This document shows positions 25,906 through 35,223 of a stretch of DNA of 64,000 nt, piece by piece. The position numbers and the translations under genes were made by a program. Positions within the stretch are counted from its first letter, which is position 1. Each line of letters begins with the position of its first letter. A model generated the notes under the pieces. The model saw only the letters and a list, made by a program, of their open reading frames with translations, was not told the origin of the DNA and ran no database searches. The stretch is from positions 1-64,000 of the forward strand of contig NZ_FQZK01000017.1 in the NCBI RefSeq assembly GCF_900141985.1. The letters run 5' to 3'. The DNA is from Nocardiopsis flavescens (GTDB lineage Bacteria; Actinomycetota; Actinomycetes; Streptosporangiales; Streptosporangiaceae).

Positions 25906-27030
25906 GTGCCGCGAACGCTGATCATCACCAACGACTTCCCGCCCAGGGCCGGGGGCATCGAGGCCTTCGTCCACGAGGTGGCGCTGCGCCTGCCCGACGT
26001 GGTCGTGTACACCTCCTCGCCCTCCGGTGCCGACGCCGCCGCCGACCCCCACTTCGACCTGCGGCTTCCCTTCCCCGTGGTCCGCGACACGGCGAAGGTG
26101 CTGCTGCCCTCGCCCCGCGTGGTCCGGCGGGCCGCCTCCATCGCCCGCCTGGAGGGCTGCGACTCCGTGCTGTACGGGGCCGCGGCCCCGCTGGGGCTGG
26201 CCGCCGGGGCCCTGGCCGGCTCCGTGGGCCGCCAGGTGGCGCTGACCCACGGGCACGAGACGGGGTGGGCGCTGCTGCCGGGCGCGCGCGAGGCGCTGCG
26301 CCGCGTCGGCGACACCACCGACACCGTCACCTACCTGGGCGAGTACTCCCGGCGGCGGCTGGCCCGGGCCCTGTCGGCGCCCGCCACCGGGCGGATGCGG
26401 CGGGTCGCGCCGGGGGTCGACACCGACCGGTTCCGCCCCGGCGCGGGCGGCGTCGGGGTGCGCGAGCGGTACGGGCTGGGCGACCGCCCGGTGGTGGTGT
26501 GCGTCTCCCGCCTGGTCGCCCGCAAGGGGCAGGACACGCTGCTGCGCGCCTGGCCCCGGGTGCTGGCGGACGTGCCCGGCGCCGCCCTGCTCGTCGTCGG
26601 GGACGGACCGCGCGCCGCGCGGCTGCGCTCGGCGGCGGCCGGGACGGACTCGGTGGTGTTCACCGGCCCGGTCGCGGCGGCGGAGCTGCCGGCGCACTAC
26701 GACGCGGGGGACGTGTTCGCGATGCCCTGCCGGACCCGGCGGGGCGGCCTGGACGTGGAGGGGCTGGGGATCGTCTACCTGGAGGCGTCGGCCACCGGGC
26801 TGCCGGTGGTGGCGGGCGACTCGGGGGGCGCTCCGGACGCGGTCCTGCCCGGGGAGACCGGGTACGTCGTCGACGGCTCCCGCCCCGGCCCGACCGCGCG
26901 GGCCCTCATCCGGCTCCTGCGGGACCCCGACCGCGCCGCCCGGATGGGCGCACGCGGCCGGGAATGGGTGGAGCGGGAGTGGACCTGGGACCGCGCCTGC
27001 GCGCGCCTCACGGGCCTGCTCACGCCCTAG
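25906..27030 (+). CDS. pimB: GDP-mannose-dependent glycosyltransferase, PimB-like
   Basis: GT-B glycosyltransferase of family 4, likely the mannosyltransferase that adds mannose to phosphatidylinositol mannoside at the cytoplasmic face. The 374-residue product has the N-terminal acceptor loop FPPRAGGIEAFVHEVA, a VVVCVSRLVARKGQDTLL linker segment and the donor-binding EX7E region GLGIVYLEASATGLPVVAG. The position (next to NlpC/P60 and FadD15 genes) matches mycobacterial pimB'. GTG 25906 lies 7 nt after TACCCT, so leaderless translation is likely. Specificity is inferred by homology and neighbourhood. Confidence 0.88.
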   Translation: MPRTLIITNDFPPRAGGIEAFVHEVALRLPDVVVYTSSPSGADAAADPHFDLRLPFPVVRDTAKVLLPSPRVVRRAASIARLEGCDSVLYGAAAPLGLAAGALAGSVGRQVALTHGHETGWALLPGAREALRRVGDTTDTVTYLGEYSRRRLARALSAPATGRMRRVAPGVDTDRFRPGAGGVGVRERYGLGDRPVVVCVSRLVARKGQDTLLRAWPRVLADVPGAALLVVGDGPRAARLRSAAAGTDSVVFTGPVAAAELPAHYDAGDVFAMPCRTRRGGLDVEGLGIVYLEASATGLPVVAGDSGGAPDAVLPGETGYVVDGSRPGPTARALIRLLRDPDRAARMGARGREWVEREWTWDRACARLTGLLTP

Positions 27031-27136
27031 CGGGCTCCGCGCCACCCGGGCCGGGGTGGTCGCCCGCCCGGGCCCCGGCGGGCACCGCGCCCCCGGCCGC
27101 AGGGCCGGGGCCCGCGGCCGGAGTCGCGGCAGGGCC

Positions 27137-28411
27137 TCACAGGTCGTCGCCGTGGACGCCGCCGGGCGGCGGGGAGCCCGCGGCGGTGTCCTGGGGCGCG
27201 CCCGTCTCGCTGTGCTCCAGCCACGCCTCCCACGAGCGCTGGTAGAACCCCCACCCGTTGTCCCATTCCAGGTCCCGGCCGGTGCCGGTGGTCTCCAGCA
27301 CGTCGCCGGTCAGGGTGTTGTCGTGGAACCAGCGGGCGTCGGCGACGGACATGTTGGTGCAGCCGTTGGACCGGTTGGCGTGGCCGATGCTCCCGTTCCA
27401 GGGCGCGGCGTGGGCGAACTCGCCGCTGTCGGACGTGCGCACCGCCCAGTCCACGTCGAGCCGGTAGTAGCCGGCCGAGCCCTCGGGGATCCCCACGGTC
27501 GACGAGTCCATCACGAGCCTGCTGTACTTCTCCATCAGCACGTGGACGCCGGACGTCGTCGTGTTGAAGCGGCGCTCCCCCTTGCCGTTGCTCACGGGGA
27601 TGGAGCGGACCCGCTCGCCGTCCACCTCCACGTCCATGCGGTGGTCGGGGACGTGCATGGTCGCGACCAGCTCGCGGCCGACCTCGAAGCCGATGCGCTC
27701 GTCGGCGGTGCCGAACACCCCGTCGGCGGCCTCCACACCGGTCAGGCGCAGGTCGACGACGACCTTCTGGTGCGGTTCCCAGTACTCCCGGGGCCGGAAG
27801 ACGGCGGTGGTCTCGTCCACCCAGTTCCAGGCGCCCTCGGTGGGCTTCTCCGAGGTGACGTGCATGGAGTTCTCGACCTGTTCCCGGTGCTCCACCGGCT
27901 CCTCGAAGGTGACGACGACGGGCATGCCCACGCCGACGGTCTGCCCGTCCTGCGGCAGGACCAGGGGCGCGGCCAGTCGCGCGTCCTTGGCCACCCCGTG
28001 GGTGGCGAAGGACGAGACCACCTCGGTGTGCTCCCCGTCGGCGCCCCGCGCGGTCGCGTAGACGGCGACCCGGCCGCCGGGCGCCAGGTTCCGGTCGCTG
28101 ACCCAGGCGGAGCCGTCCTCGGCGAGGGTGCCGGCGACCGGCGCCCGCCCGGGCGCCTCCTCCTCCGCCGCCGCCCACTGCTCGCGGCCGGCCTGCTCCA
28201 CGGTGACGTCGGTGAGGACGCCGTCCTCGACGGCGACCCGGACCGGTGTGTTGGGCGCGACCCCGGACTCCCCCGGGGCCGGGGTGATGGAGATCCGCGG
28301 CCGGGGGGCCTCCTGCGGCTCCTCCCCGGCGGGCGTGCAGGCGGTGGCCAGCAGGGCCAGGGCGACGGCGGCGGTGACCAGGCGCCCGGAGAGCCGGACT
28401 CGTCGGTCCAT
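27137..28411 (-). CDS. L,D-transpeptidase lipoprotein
   Basis: Peptidoglycan 3-3 cross-linking enzyme of the YkuD fold. The ~424-residue precursor has a lipoprotein-type signal (LLATAC), two immunoglobulin-like domains and a catalytic domain with HAAPWNGSIGHANRSNGC (His and catalytic Cys of the HX14-17[S/T]HGChN signature in its actinobacterial form). The C-terminal extension is Trp-rich, as in Mycobacterium LdtMt2. ATG 28411 with GGGGG upstream is preferred to GTG 28432. Lies beside other envelope genes and convergent with pimB. Confidence 0.93.
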   Translation of the reverse strand: MDRRVRLSGRLVTAAVALALLATACTPAGEEPQEAPRPRISITPAPGESGVAPNTPVRVAVEDGVLTDVTVEQAGREQWAAAEEEAPGRAPVAGTLAEDGSAWVSDRNLAPGGRVAVYATARGADGEHTEVVSSFATHGVAKDARLAAPLVLPQDGQTVGVGMPVVVTFEEPVEHREQVENSMHVTSEKPTEGAWNWVDETTAVFRPREYWEPHQKVVVDLRLTGVEAADGVFGTADERIGFEVGRELVATMHVPDHRMDVEVDGERVRSIPVSNGKGERRFNTTTSGVHVLMEKYSRLVMDSSTVGIPEGSAGYYRLDVDWAVRTSDSGEFAHAAPWNGSIGHANRSNGCTNMSVADARWFHDNTLTGDVLETTGTGRDLEWDNGWGFYQRSWEAWLEHSETGAPQDTAAGSPPPGGVHGDDL

Positions 28412-28543
28412 GACATAACCCCCAGATGTCACTTTATGTGATCAACAGGTTACATCGGACATGAGGGAAATCCCGGCATTGGCCACTCGCGTCCCTCGGG
28501 CCGCTCCCCTCCCGGCCGGCGACCTCCCGGGCGCACGGAAAAG

Positions 28544-28575
28544 CCCCGGCGGCGACCCGTGGGTCGCCGCCGGGG
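28544..28575 (-). terminator. terminator of the ctaCDF operon
   Basis: A perfect 15-bp stem with a 2-nt loop, 20 nt after the ctaF stop codon; minus-strand reading continues with CTTTTCC. Strong intrinsic terminator. Confidence 0.82.
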
Positions 28576-28594
28576 CGGGTGCTCGGCGTTCCGG

Positions 28595-29020
28595 CTAGTG
28601 CTGGAACTCCTTGCGGTAGTACTCGAAGATCCAGCCGATGGAGGTGAGGATGATCGCGAACGCGCCGATGATCACCATCCACCAGCCGATGGCCACGCCC
28701 ACGGCGGTGAACGCCACGGCCAGGGCCACGAACATCGGCCACCAGCTGTGCGGGCTGAAGAACCCGTACTCGCCGGCGTTCTCGGCGATCTCGCCGTCGA
28801 GCCGCTCCTCCGCGGGGAGCCCGTGGAAGCGCTCGCTGCGGCGGGCCGCCTGCCAGAGCCAGTACCCGATCATCCAGCCGAACCCGATGGAGACGACCAG
28901 CGCCGTGGTGCCGGTCCACTCGATGGCACCGGTGTCCTGCCAGGACCAGTAGATGTACAGCAGGGCCGCAAGACCGAAGAAGGTCGAGACGCCCATGAAC
29001 AGATAGGCCTGCGTCTTCAT
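28595..29020 (-). CDS. ctaF: cytochrome c oxidase subunit IV (actinobacterial)
   Basis: A 141-residue four-helix membrane protein (MKTQAYLFMGVSTFFGLAALLYIYWSW...; then FHGLPAEERLDGEI and a WWPMFVALAVAFTAVG helix) that is the actinobacteria-specific subunit IV of aa3 oxidase. It ends in YYRKEFQH. It follows ctaD by 6 nt and is the last gene of ctaC-ctaD-ctaF. Confidence 0.95.
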   Translation of the reverse strand: MKTQAYLFMGVSTFFGLAALLYIYWSWQDTGAIEWTGTTALVVSIGFGWMIGYWLWQAARRSERFHGLPAEERLDGEIAENAGEYGFFSPHSWWPMFVALAVAFTAVGVAIGWWMVIIGAFAIILTSIGWIFEYYRKEFQH

Positions 29021-29026
29021 GCGCCC

Positions 29027-30703
29027 CTACTCCTTCGTGGCACCGACGGGGACCGCGCCGGGGGCAGCGGCGTGCGGGTGGTTCAGGTCGAACGCCGGGC
29101 GCTCGGACCGGATCCGCGGCAGCGACGTGAAGTTGTGCCGCGGCGGCGGGCAGGACGTCGCCCACTCCAGCGAGCAGCCGTAGCCCCACGGGTCGTCGAC
29201 CTCGACCAGGGGCGCCTTCTTCGCGGTGATGTACATGTTCCAGAAGAAGATCAGCGTCGAGGCAGCCAGGACGAACGAGGAGACCGACGAGATCTGGTTC
29301 AGCTCCGTGAAGCCGTCACCGGGCAGGTAGTCCGCGTACCGGCGGGGGAAGCCCATGGCGCCCAGCCAGTGCTGGACCAGGAACGTCCCGTGGAAGCCCA
29401 GGAACAGCAGCCAGAAGTGGACCTTGCCCAGGCGCTCGTTGAGCATCTTGCCGGTGAACTTGGGCCACCAGAAGTAGAAGCCCGCGAACATGGCGAACAC
29501 CACGGTGCCGAACACCACGTAGTGGAAGTGCGCCACCACGAAGTAGGAGTCGGTGACGTGGAAGTCGATCGGCGGGGAGGCCAGCAGCACGCCGGTGAGG
29601 CCGCCGAAGAGGAAGGTCACCAGGAAGCCGATGGTGAACAGCATGGGCGTCTCGAAGGTGAGCTGCCCGCGCCACATCGTGCCGATCCAGTTGAAGAACT
29701 TCACCCCGGTCGGGACCGCGATGAGGAACGTCATGAAGGAGAAGAACGGCAGCAGCACGGCGCCCGTGGGGAACATGTGGTGCGCCCACACGGTCACGGA
29801 CAGGCCGGCGATGGCGATCGTGGCGGCCACGAGGCTCTTGTAGCCGAAGATCGGCTTGCGGCTGAACACCGGCAGGATCTCCGTCGCGATGCCGAAGAAC
29901 GGCAGCGCGATGATGTACACCTCGGGGTGGCCGAAGAACCAGAACAGGTGCTGCCACAGGATCGCGCCGCCGTGCTCGGCGTTGTAGACCTGCGTCCCGA
30001 CCATGCGGTCGGCGCCCAGGGCGATCAGGGCCGCGGTGAGAACCGGGAACGCGATGAGCACCAGGACGCTGGTGAGCAGGGTGTTCCAGGTGAAGATCGG
30101 CATGCGGAACATCGTCATGCCGGGCGCGCGCATGCACAGCCCGGTGGTGATGAAGTTGACCGCGCCGAGGATGGTGCCCAGACCGGAGACGGCCAGGCCC
30201 AGGATCCACAGGTCGCCGCCCAGGCCCGGTGACCGGACCGCGTCGGACAGCGGGGTGTAGGCGAACCAGCCGAAGCTGGCGGCGCCGCCCGGGGTGATGA
30301 ACCCGCTGACGGCGATGAGGCTGCCGAACAGGAACAGGTAGTACCCGAACAGGTTCATCCGGGGGAACGCCACGTCGGGGGCGCCGATCTGCAGCGGCAT
30401 GATGATGTTCGAGAACCCGACGAACAGCGGGGTCGCGAACATCAGCAGCATGATCGTGCCGTGCATGGTGAACATCTGGTTGAACTGCTCGTTGGACATG
30501 ACCTGCATGCCCGGGAAGAACAGCTCGGCGCGCATGAGCAGCGCCAGGACGCCACCGAACAGGAAGAACGCGAACGAGGTGATCAGGTACATGTACCCGA
30601 TGACCTTGTGGTCGGTCGACGTCAGCCAGTTGACGATGATCGAGCCCTTGCGGCCCGGGGTCCCCTGGGACACGGTGTGCGTCGGGGTCGTGGTCGTGCT
30701 CAT
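29027..30703 (-). CDS. ctaD: cytochrome c oxidase subunit I
   Basis: Catalytic haem a/a3-CuB subunit that reduces oxygen and pumps protons. The 558-residue, 12-helix protein has [17 protein letters not shown] (CuB histidine with cross-linked Tyr), WAHHMFPTG (two further CuB histidines) and the [17 protein letters not shown] haem-ligand helix. ATG 30703 shares its A with the ctaC stop codon (TAATG), so translation is coupled. The upstream extension of this frame is inside ctaC. Confidence 0.97.
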   Translation of the reverse strand: MSTTTTPTHTVSQGTPGRKGSIIVNWLTSTDHKVIGYMYLITSFAFFLFGGVLALLMRAELFFPGMQVMSNEQFNQMFTMHGTIMLLMFATPLFVGFSNIIMPLQIGAPDVAFPRMNLFGYYLFLFGSLIAVSGFITPGGAASFGWFAYTPLSDAVRSPGLGGDLWILGLAVSGLGTILGAVNFITTGLCMRAPGMTMFRMPIFTWNTLLTSVLVLIAFPVLTAALIALGADRMVGTQVYNAEHGGAILWQHLFWFFGHPEVYIIALPFFGIATEILPVFSRKPIFGYKSLVAATIAIAGLSVTVWAHHMFPTGAVLLPFFSFMTFLIAVPTGVKFFNWIGTMWRGQLTFETPMLFTIGFLVTFLFGGLTGVLLASPPIDFHVTDSYFVVAHFHYVVFGTVVFAMFAGFYFWWPKFTGKMLNERLGKVHFWLLFLGFHGTFLVQHWLGAMGFPRRYADYLPGDGFTELNQISSVSSFVLAASTLIFFWNMYITAKKAPLVEVDDPWGYGCSLEWATSCPPPRHNFTSLPRIRSERPAFDLNHPHAAAPGAVPVGATKE

Positions 30704-31650
30704 TACTCGTTGTTCTCCTCGGCCTCGTCGGCGCCGGAGCCGGTGCCCTCGGCGTCGGAGCCCTCGGCCCCGCTCTCCTCGGAGGTGTCCGGGGTGTCGG
30801 GGGTCTGGGCGGCCTCGGCCTGCTCGGCGGCCACGGCCTGCTCCTTCTCCGCGGCCCAGGCCTCGTACTCGTCCTCGGGCAGGACCTCGACGTTGAAGAG
30901 CATGCGGGTGTGGTCCACACCGCACAGCTCGGCGCAGCGGCCGATGTACTCGCCGGCGGTGCCGTCGTTGAGGTTCACCTGGAACGCGTTGGCGCGGCCC
31001 GGGACCACGTCCATCTTGAAGCCGAACGCCGGGATCCAGAACGAGTGGATGACGTCCGGGGAGTGCAGGTCGAAGTGGACGACCGCGTTCTCCGGCAGCA
31101 CCAGCGTGGACTGGGTGGAGGGGTCGGCGGTGCCGTCGGGGTTGGGCACGCCCACCTCGGAGTACAGCACCTCCCCGCCCTCGTCCTTGGGGGCGTCCAG
31201 GTAGTTGAACTGCCAGGCCCACTGGAAGGCGACGACCTCGACGTGGACGTCGGCCTCCTGCTCGGTGTCCATCAGGTAGTTCTGGTCGCGTGCGGTGAAG
31301 TAGAACAGCACCGCGATGACGACGATCGGAAGCACGGTGTAGAGCGCCTCGATGGGCATGTTGTAGCGCACCTGGGGCGGCAGCTGCTCAGAGCGCTTGC
31401 GGTGGAAGATGATCGACCAGATCATCAATCCCCACACGAGAATGCCGACCGCGAAAGCCGCCACCCAGGAGCCCTGCCAGAGCGAGAGAACACGCTCGGC
31501 CTGCTCGGTGATCGGCTCCGGCATGCCCAAACGAGTGAGCTCGTTCGACGCGCAGCCGGTCGCGGCCAGCCCCAGCACGGCGAGCGCGGCGCCGCGTGGT
31601 GCCCATCGGCGCGCGTTGGAGCGCCGATTTTCTTGGCGGGTCGGACTCAC
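30703..31650 (-). CDS. ctaC: cytochrome c oxidase subunit II
   Basis: CuA-bearing subunit II, which accepts electrons from QcrC. The 315-residue precursor has a lipobox LAATGC, two membrane helices, the aromatic [10 protein letters not shown] region and the CuA motif [12 protein letters not shown] with a preceding His in DVIHSFWIP. An acidic Glu/Ala/Asp-rich tail of about 50 residues after the cupredoxin domain is unusual in length. GTG 31650 has GGAAGG 6-7 nt upstream. Confidence 0.96.
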   Translation of the reverse strand: MSPTRQENRRSNARRWAPRGAALAVLGLAATGCASNELTRLGMPEPITEQAERVLSLWQGSWVAAFAVGILVWGLMIWSIIFHRKRSEQLPPQVRYNMPIEALYTVLPIVVIAVLFYFTARDQNYLMDTEQEADVHVEVVAFQWAWQFNYLDAPKDEGGEVLYSEVGVPNPDGTADPSTQSTLVLPENAVVHFDLHSPDVIHSFWIPAFGFKMDVVPGRANAFQVNLNDGTAGEYIGRCAELCGVDHTRMLFNVEVLPEDEYEAWAAEKEQAVAAEQAEAAQTPDTPDTSEESGAEGSDAEGTGSGADEAEENNE

Positions 31651-31673
31651 GGATTGCCTTCCCAGCGGTGTAG

Positions 31674-31691
31674 CCCGTGGACTTCCACGGG
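31674..31691. promoter_or_regulatory. perfect inverted repeat upstream of ctaC
   Basis: CCCGTGGA-CT-TCCACGGG, an 8-bp perfect dyad 23 nt from the ctaC start. It may be a hairpin in the 5' leader or an operator. A GATAAT hexamer on the minus strand near 31725 could be the -10. Confidence 0.45.
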
Positions 31692-32096
31692 CGGCCTAAG
31701 TATCCAAAGCTTGTCAGGGGGAAACATTATCGCGAACCGCCCAGGGTCCCGTTCATGGGCTTGCCTGGTCAGCGTGTTGCCGAAGGCCCGTGATTCGGGA
31801 CGCTCGGTGGTCCGTGGAGCCGGACCCGTCGGTCCGCGGGGGGTGACCCTCCCGGCGGTCGGCGAGGCGCGGCCCGGCGTTCCCCCGGGCCCTTCCCCGT
31901 GGGGCCGCCGGGGCACCCGTTGCGGGTGTCGGGCGGCGCCCGCGTCCACAGCGGGTGCGTCCGAGGTCCGGCACCCCCACAGGGAGAGAACAAGGTGAGA
32001 GTATCGCTGGGTTTACGACACCCTTAACCGGGTTCGCCTTACCGGGCGGGAGCGGTCAAGATTGGGATACGGAACGAGAGCGCACAGGGGGTCCGC
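31692..32096. other. intergenic region between divergent ctaC and tusA-like genes
   Basis: About 400 bp with no supported gene. It presumably holds the divergent promoters, but apart from the dyad listed separately I cannot assign elements with confidence. Confidence 0.4.
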
Positions 32097-32354
32097 GTGT
32101 CCGAGGGACGGTGGCCGGCGGCGGGGCCGCCGTCGGTGGTCGTGGAGGCGGTGGGCCGCAAGTGCCCGATCCCGATCATCTGGGTGGCCCAGCGCCTGCA
32201 CGAGGTGCCCATCGGCGGGGTCATCGCGGTCACCGCGGACGACCCCGCGGCCAAGGCGGACATCCCCGCCTGGTGCCGGATGAAGATGCACGAATTCGTC
32301 GCGGAGGTGCCCCTGGCCCGGGGTAGCGCGTTTCACATCCGGCGCATGTACTGA
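32097..32354 (+). CDS. TusA/SirA-like sulfur-carrier family protein
   Basis: An 85-residue protein with the family motif RKCPIPIIWVAQRL (CPxP, the cysteine carrying persulfide sulfur) and the two-layer beta-alpha fold pattern; the end is HIRRMY. TusA-like proteins relay sulfur for tRNA thiolation and cofactor synthesis, although actinobacterial versions are poorly studied. GTG 32097 has GGGGG 5 nt upstream. Convergent with rpsD across a hairpin. Confidence 0.85.
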   Translation: MSEGRWPAAGPPSVVVEAVGRKCPIPIIWVAQRLHEVPIGGVIAVTADDPAAKADIPAWCRMKMHEFVAEVPLARGSAFHIRRMY

Positions 32355-32431
32355 GCGCTCCCCCGTTCCGGCCGCCTGACCGTAACGATTCGGGCACACC
32401 GTTATCCGGGGGCCGCGGGGCGTACGCGAAA

Positions 32432-32461
32432 GGCCGCACGGACCCGGGGGTCCGTGCGGCC
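32432..32461. terminator. shared terminator of rpsD and the tusA-like gene
   Basis: A 13-bp perfect stem with a GGG-type loop between convergent stop codons; on the minus strand it is followed by TTTCG. Confidence 0.7.
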
Positions 32462-32504
32462 TGTGCTCGCACGCGGGGCGCCGCGGGGGCGCCGCGCGGG
32501 GGTG

Positions 32505-33116
32505 CTAGCGGGCGTAGAACTCGACGACGAGCTGCTCGTCGAAGGGCACCGGGATCTGCTCGCGCTTGGGGCGGTCGACGACCGCGATGCGCAGGTCCTT
32601 GTGGCTGACCGCCAGGAACCCGGCGATCTTGTCGTCGGCGTGGACGCCCTCGGCGGCCTCGACGAACGGCACCATGGAGCGGGACTTCTCCCGGACCGCG
32701 ATGATCTGACCCGGCTTGACCTGGTACGACGGGATGTCGACCTTCTTGCCGTCCACGGTGATGTGGCCGTGGTTGATGAACTGGCGGGCGGCGTAGATCG
32801 ACGCGGCCAGACCGGCGCGCAGCACGACCGTGGCCAGGCGCAGCTCCAGCTCGGCGAGCATCTCCTCGCCGGTGCGGCCGGAACGCTTCTTGGCGTTCTC
32901 GTAGATCCTGACCAGCTGCTTCTCGGTCAGGTCGTAGTACCAGCGCACCTTCTGCTTCTCGGCCTGGCGGACGGCGAAGTCGCTGCTGTTGCGGCGAACG
33001 CGACGGCCGTGCTCACCGGGCGGGTAGGGGCGCTTCTCGAAGTAGCTGACCGCCTTACGGGTCAGCGGCATTCCGGCGCGCCGCGACAACCGCACCTTGG
33101 GTCCGGTGTAGCGCAT
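32505..33116 (-). CDS. rpsD: 30S ribosomal protein S4
   Basis: Primary 16S rRNA-binding protein of the small subunit. The 203-residue product has [15 protein letters not shown] near residue 27 and the S4 RNA-binding domain [22 protein letters not shown]. The N-terminus lacks the four cysteines of zinc-binding S4, so it is the cysteine-free (C-) form. The gene stands alone rather than in the rpsM-rpsK-rpsD-rpoA order; stand-alone S4 is known in other actinobacteria. ATG 33116 has AAAGGA upstream and is the family start. The 5' region carries a possible iron box. Confidence 0.96.
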   Translation of the reverse strand: MRYTGPKVRLSRRAGMPLTRKAVSYFEKRPYPPGEHGRRVRRNSSDFAVRQAEKQKVRWYYDLTEKQLVRIYENAKKRSGRTGEEMLAELELRLATVVLRAGLAASIYAARQFINHGHITVDGKKVDIPSYQVKPGQIIAVREKSRSMVPFVEAAEGVHADDKIAGFLAVSHKDLRIAVVDRPKREQIPVPFDEQLVVEFYAR

Positions 33117-33147
33117 GCAATGTCCTTTCAATGGAATGCGGGGAATC

Positions 33148-33166
33148 CCAGGTAAGGCTGGCCTAG
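33148..33166. promoter_or_regulatory. possible IdeR/DmdR-type iron box before rpsD
   Basis: CCAGGTAAGGCTGGCCTAG fits the DtxR-family consensus TWAGGTWAGSCTWACCTWA at 14 of 19 positions, 32 nt upstream of the rpsD start codon. It was recognised by eye; function is unproven. Confidence 0.35.
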
Positions 33167-33419
33167 AACTGGGAGGCGTACGGGCACGCCCGGGCCCCGT
33201 GCGCGCCCTGCGGACGCGGTGGGAGGCGGGTTCCCCACCGTCGCGGCGACCCCGCGCGAACGGTTCGGGCTTCATACGCACCGGCACGCGTTTCAGCGCA
33301 CCGGCGGGCACGGCGGACCCGCCGAGTCGAAGCGGCGGGGTCCGTGCGGGTCGCGCCCCGGGCATGGGAGTGCACGGGACGCGGGGTCACGACTGTCTAC
33401 TCTACGGGGTCCGCGGACC
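33167..33419. other. upstream region of rpsD
   Basis: No gene supported. At its far end a perfect 14-bp palindrome, GGGTCCGCGGACCC (33407-33420), touches the adoK stop codon, and TAGAGT lies just beyond it on the minus strand; the latter could be a distant -10 for rpsD. Confidence 0.35.
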
Positions 33420-34391
33420 CTAGACGAACGGGCGGACCTCGGCGGCCACCCCGGCGCCGTAGGAGCGCTCCAGGCGCTCCAGCAGCGAGGCCCCCGTGAG
33501 CGTGTACTCCTGCGGGCCGTCGACCTCCAGGCAGTGCACGGCCGTGGCGTTGCCCACCTGGGCGGCGCGCTCCAGGGACAGGCCCCAGGAGTGGGCGGCC
33601 AGGAACCCGGCGCGGAAGGAGTCGCCCATGCCGGTGGGGTCGACCAGGTCGCCGACGGCGGCGGCGGGCACGTGGATGCCCGGCTCCCCCGCCCGGTCGA
33701 TCCGGGCGCCCTTGGCGCCCAGGGTGGTGATCCGGGTGCCGACCCGGGACAGCACCTCCTCGTCGGACCAGCCGGTCTTCTGCTCGGCGAGCGCCTTCTC
33801 GTACTCGTTGGTGAACAGGAACGCGGCGCCCTCGATGAGGGTGCGCACCTGCGGGCCCTCCATGCGGGCGAGCTGCTGGGAGGGGTCGGCGGCGAAGGGG
33901 ATGCCCCGGGTGCGGCACTCCTCGCTGTGGCGGACCATCGCTGCCGGGTCGTCGGCCCCGATCAGGACGAGGTCCAGCCCGCCCAAGCGGTCGGCGATCG
34001 GCTGGAGCTCGATGTTGCGCGCCTCGGCCATGGCGCCCGCGTAGAACGACGCGATCTGGTTCTGGTCGCGGTCGGTCGTGCAGATGAACCGGGCGGTGTG
34101 CCGCAGCTCGGAGATGTAGACGTGGGAGGTGTCGACGCCGTGGCGGTCGAGCCAGGCGCGGTAGTCCTCGAAGTCGGCGCCGGCGGCGCCGACCAGGACG
34201 GGGGACAGCCCGAAGCCGCCCAGGCCGAAGCAGATGTTGGCGGCGACGCCGCCGCGCCGGACGTCCAGCTCGTCGATGAGGAAGGAGAGGGACAACTGCT
34301 GGATCTGCTCGGGGATGATCTGCTCCGCGAACCGCCCCTCGAAGGACATCAGGTGATCGGTGGCGATGGATCCGGCAACCGCGATACGCAC
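33420..34391 (-). CDS. adoK: adenosine kinase (PfkB family)
   Basis: Phosphorylates adenosine to AMP for purine salvage. The 323-residue product starts MRIAVAGSIATDHLM, carries the PfkB first-signature region RRGGVAANICFGLGG, and the anion hole/catalytic base DPTGMGDSFRAGFL near residue 250. Similarity in wording to mycobacterial AdoK (Rv2202c), a PfkB-type rather than eukaryotic-type adenosine kinase, is extensive (AGSIATDHLM, ASFYAGAMAEARNI, FAADPSQQLAR), and the gene neighbourhood agrees. GTG 34391 start with GGAG 12 nt upstream. Confidence 0.92.
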   Translation of the reverse strand: MRIAVAGSIATDHLMSFEGRFAEQIIPEQIQQLSLSFLIDELDVRRGGVAANICFGLGGFGLSPVLVGAAGADFEDYRAWLDRHGVDTSHVYISELRHTARFICTTDRDQNQIASFYAGAMAEARNIELQPIADRLGGLDLVLIGADDPAAMVRHSEECRTRGIPFAADPSQQLARMEGPQVRTLIEGAAFLFTNEYEKALAEQKTGWSDEEVLSRVGTRITTLGAKGARIDRAGEPGIHVPAAAVGDLVDPTGMGDSFRAGFLAAHSWGLSLERAAQVGNATAVHCLEVDGPQEYTLTGASLLERLERSYGAGVAAEVRPFV

Positions 34392-34548
34392 GGGAGGAGG
34401 GCTCCTTGGTCGGGACGCGCCGGCCGGGGGCCGGACACTGCTCCGGGCACGTGCTTCAGGGTGTGCCCGTTCGGACTGACCCAGGGTACAGACATGCCGC
34501 CCGGCGTCCGTTCGCGTCCCCGCGGCCGCCTCCCTCCCGGACGCGGCG

Positions 34549-34579
34549 GGGGGAGGGCGGACCGTGTCCGCCCTCCCCC
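34549..34579 (-). terminator. hairpin downstream of erpA
   Basis: A 14-bp stem with a 3-nt loop, 44 nt past the erpA stop codon, preceding adoK. No U-run. Confidence 0.55.
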
Positions 34580-34622
34580 GGTGGCCGTCGGCGTTCCCCG
34601 GGGCGCCCCGGGGCCGCGCGTC

Positions 34623-34970
34623 CTAGTTGAAGGAGTCGCCGCAGGCGCAGGAGCCCGTGGCGTTGGGGTTGTCGATGGTGAAGCCCTGCTTCTCGATGGT
34701 GTCCACGTAGTCGATCGTGGCACCGATGAGGTAGGGGGAGCTCATCCGGTCGGTGACGACCTCGACACCGCTGAAGTCGGTGACGATGTCGCCGTCGAGC
34801 TCGCGCTCGTCGAAGTAGAGCTGGTAGCGGAGCCCGGAGCAGCCGCCGGGCTGGACCGCGACGCGCAGGCGCAGGTCGTCCCGGCCCTCCTGTTCGAGGA
34901 GCGCCCGGACCTTGCCGGACGCGCCGTCCGTCAGGACGATCCCCTCGGTGGTCTCGCTCTGAACCGTCAT
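34623..34970 (-). CDS. erpA: A-type iron-sulfur cluster insertion protein
   Basis: A-type carrier that delivers Fe-S clusters to client enzymes. The 115-residue protein has the three conserved cysteines in PGGCSGLRYQ and the terminal SCACGDSFN. ATG 34970 has GAGGAG 9 nt upstream. Likely clients in this window include LipA and QcrA. Confidence 0.95.
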   Translation of the reverse strand: MTVQSETTEGIVLTDGASGKVRALLEQEGRDDLRLRVAVQPGGCSGLRYQLYFDERELDGDIVTDFSGVEVVTDRMSSPYLIGATIDYVDTIEKQGFTIDNPNATGSCACGDSFN

Positions 34971-35223
34971 CGTGTAAAGCTCCTCGTGGAAAGGGGTTGC
35001 GGCCCGCTTGCGCCCGCGGCCCCGGTCTGGCGCCCGCCCCAGGGACGGATGTGCTCTTCAACGGGTGCCAACACCCGGATCCGGCACCGCATTCCGACGC
35101 GCCGCCGCCGTGTCCGTCCGGCTCTCGCGGGTCCGGGCCGCCGGGGCCGGTACGGGTCGGTCCGCGCCTGTCCCCCCAGGGTACCCACCCGGCACCGCCG
35201 TGACACGGGGCGGCGGAGAGGGG

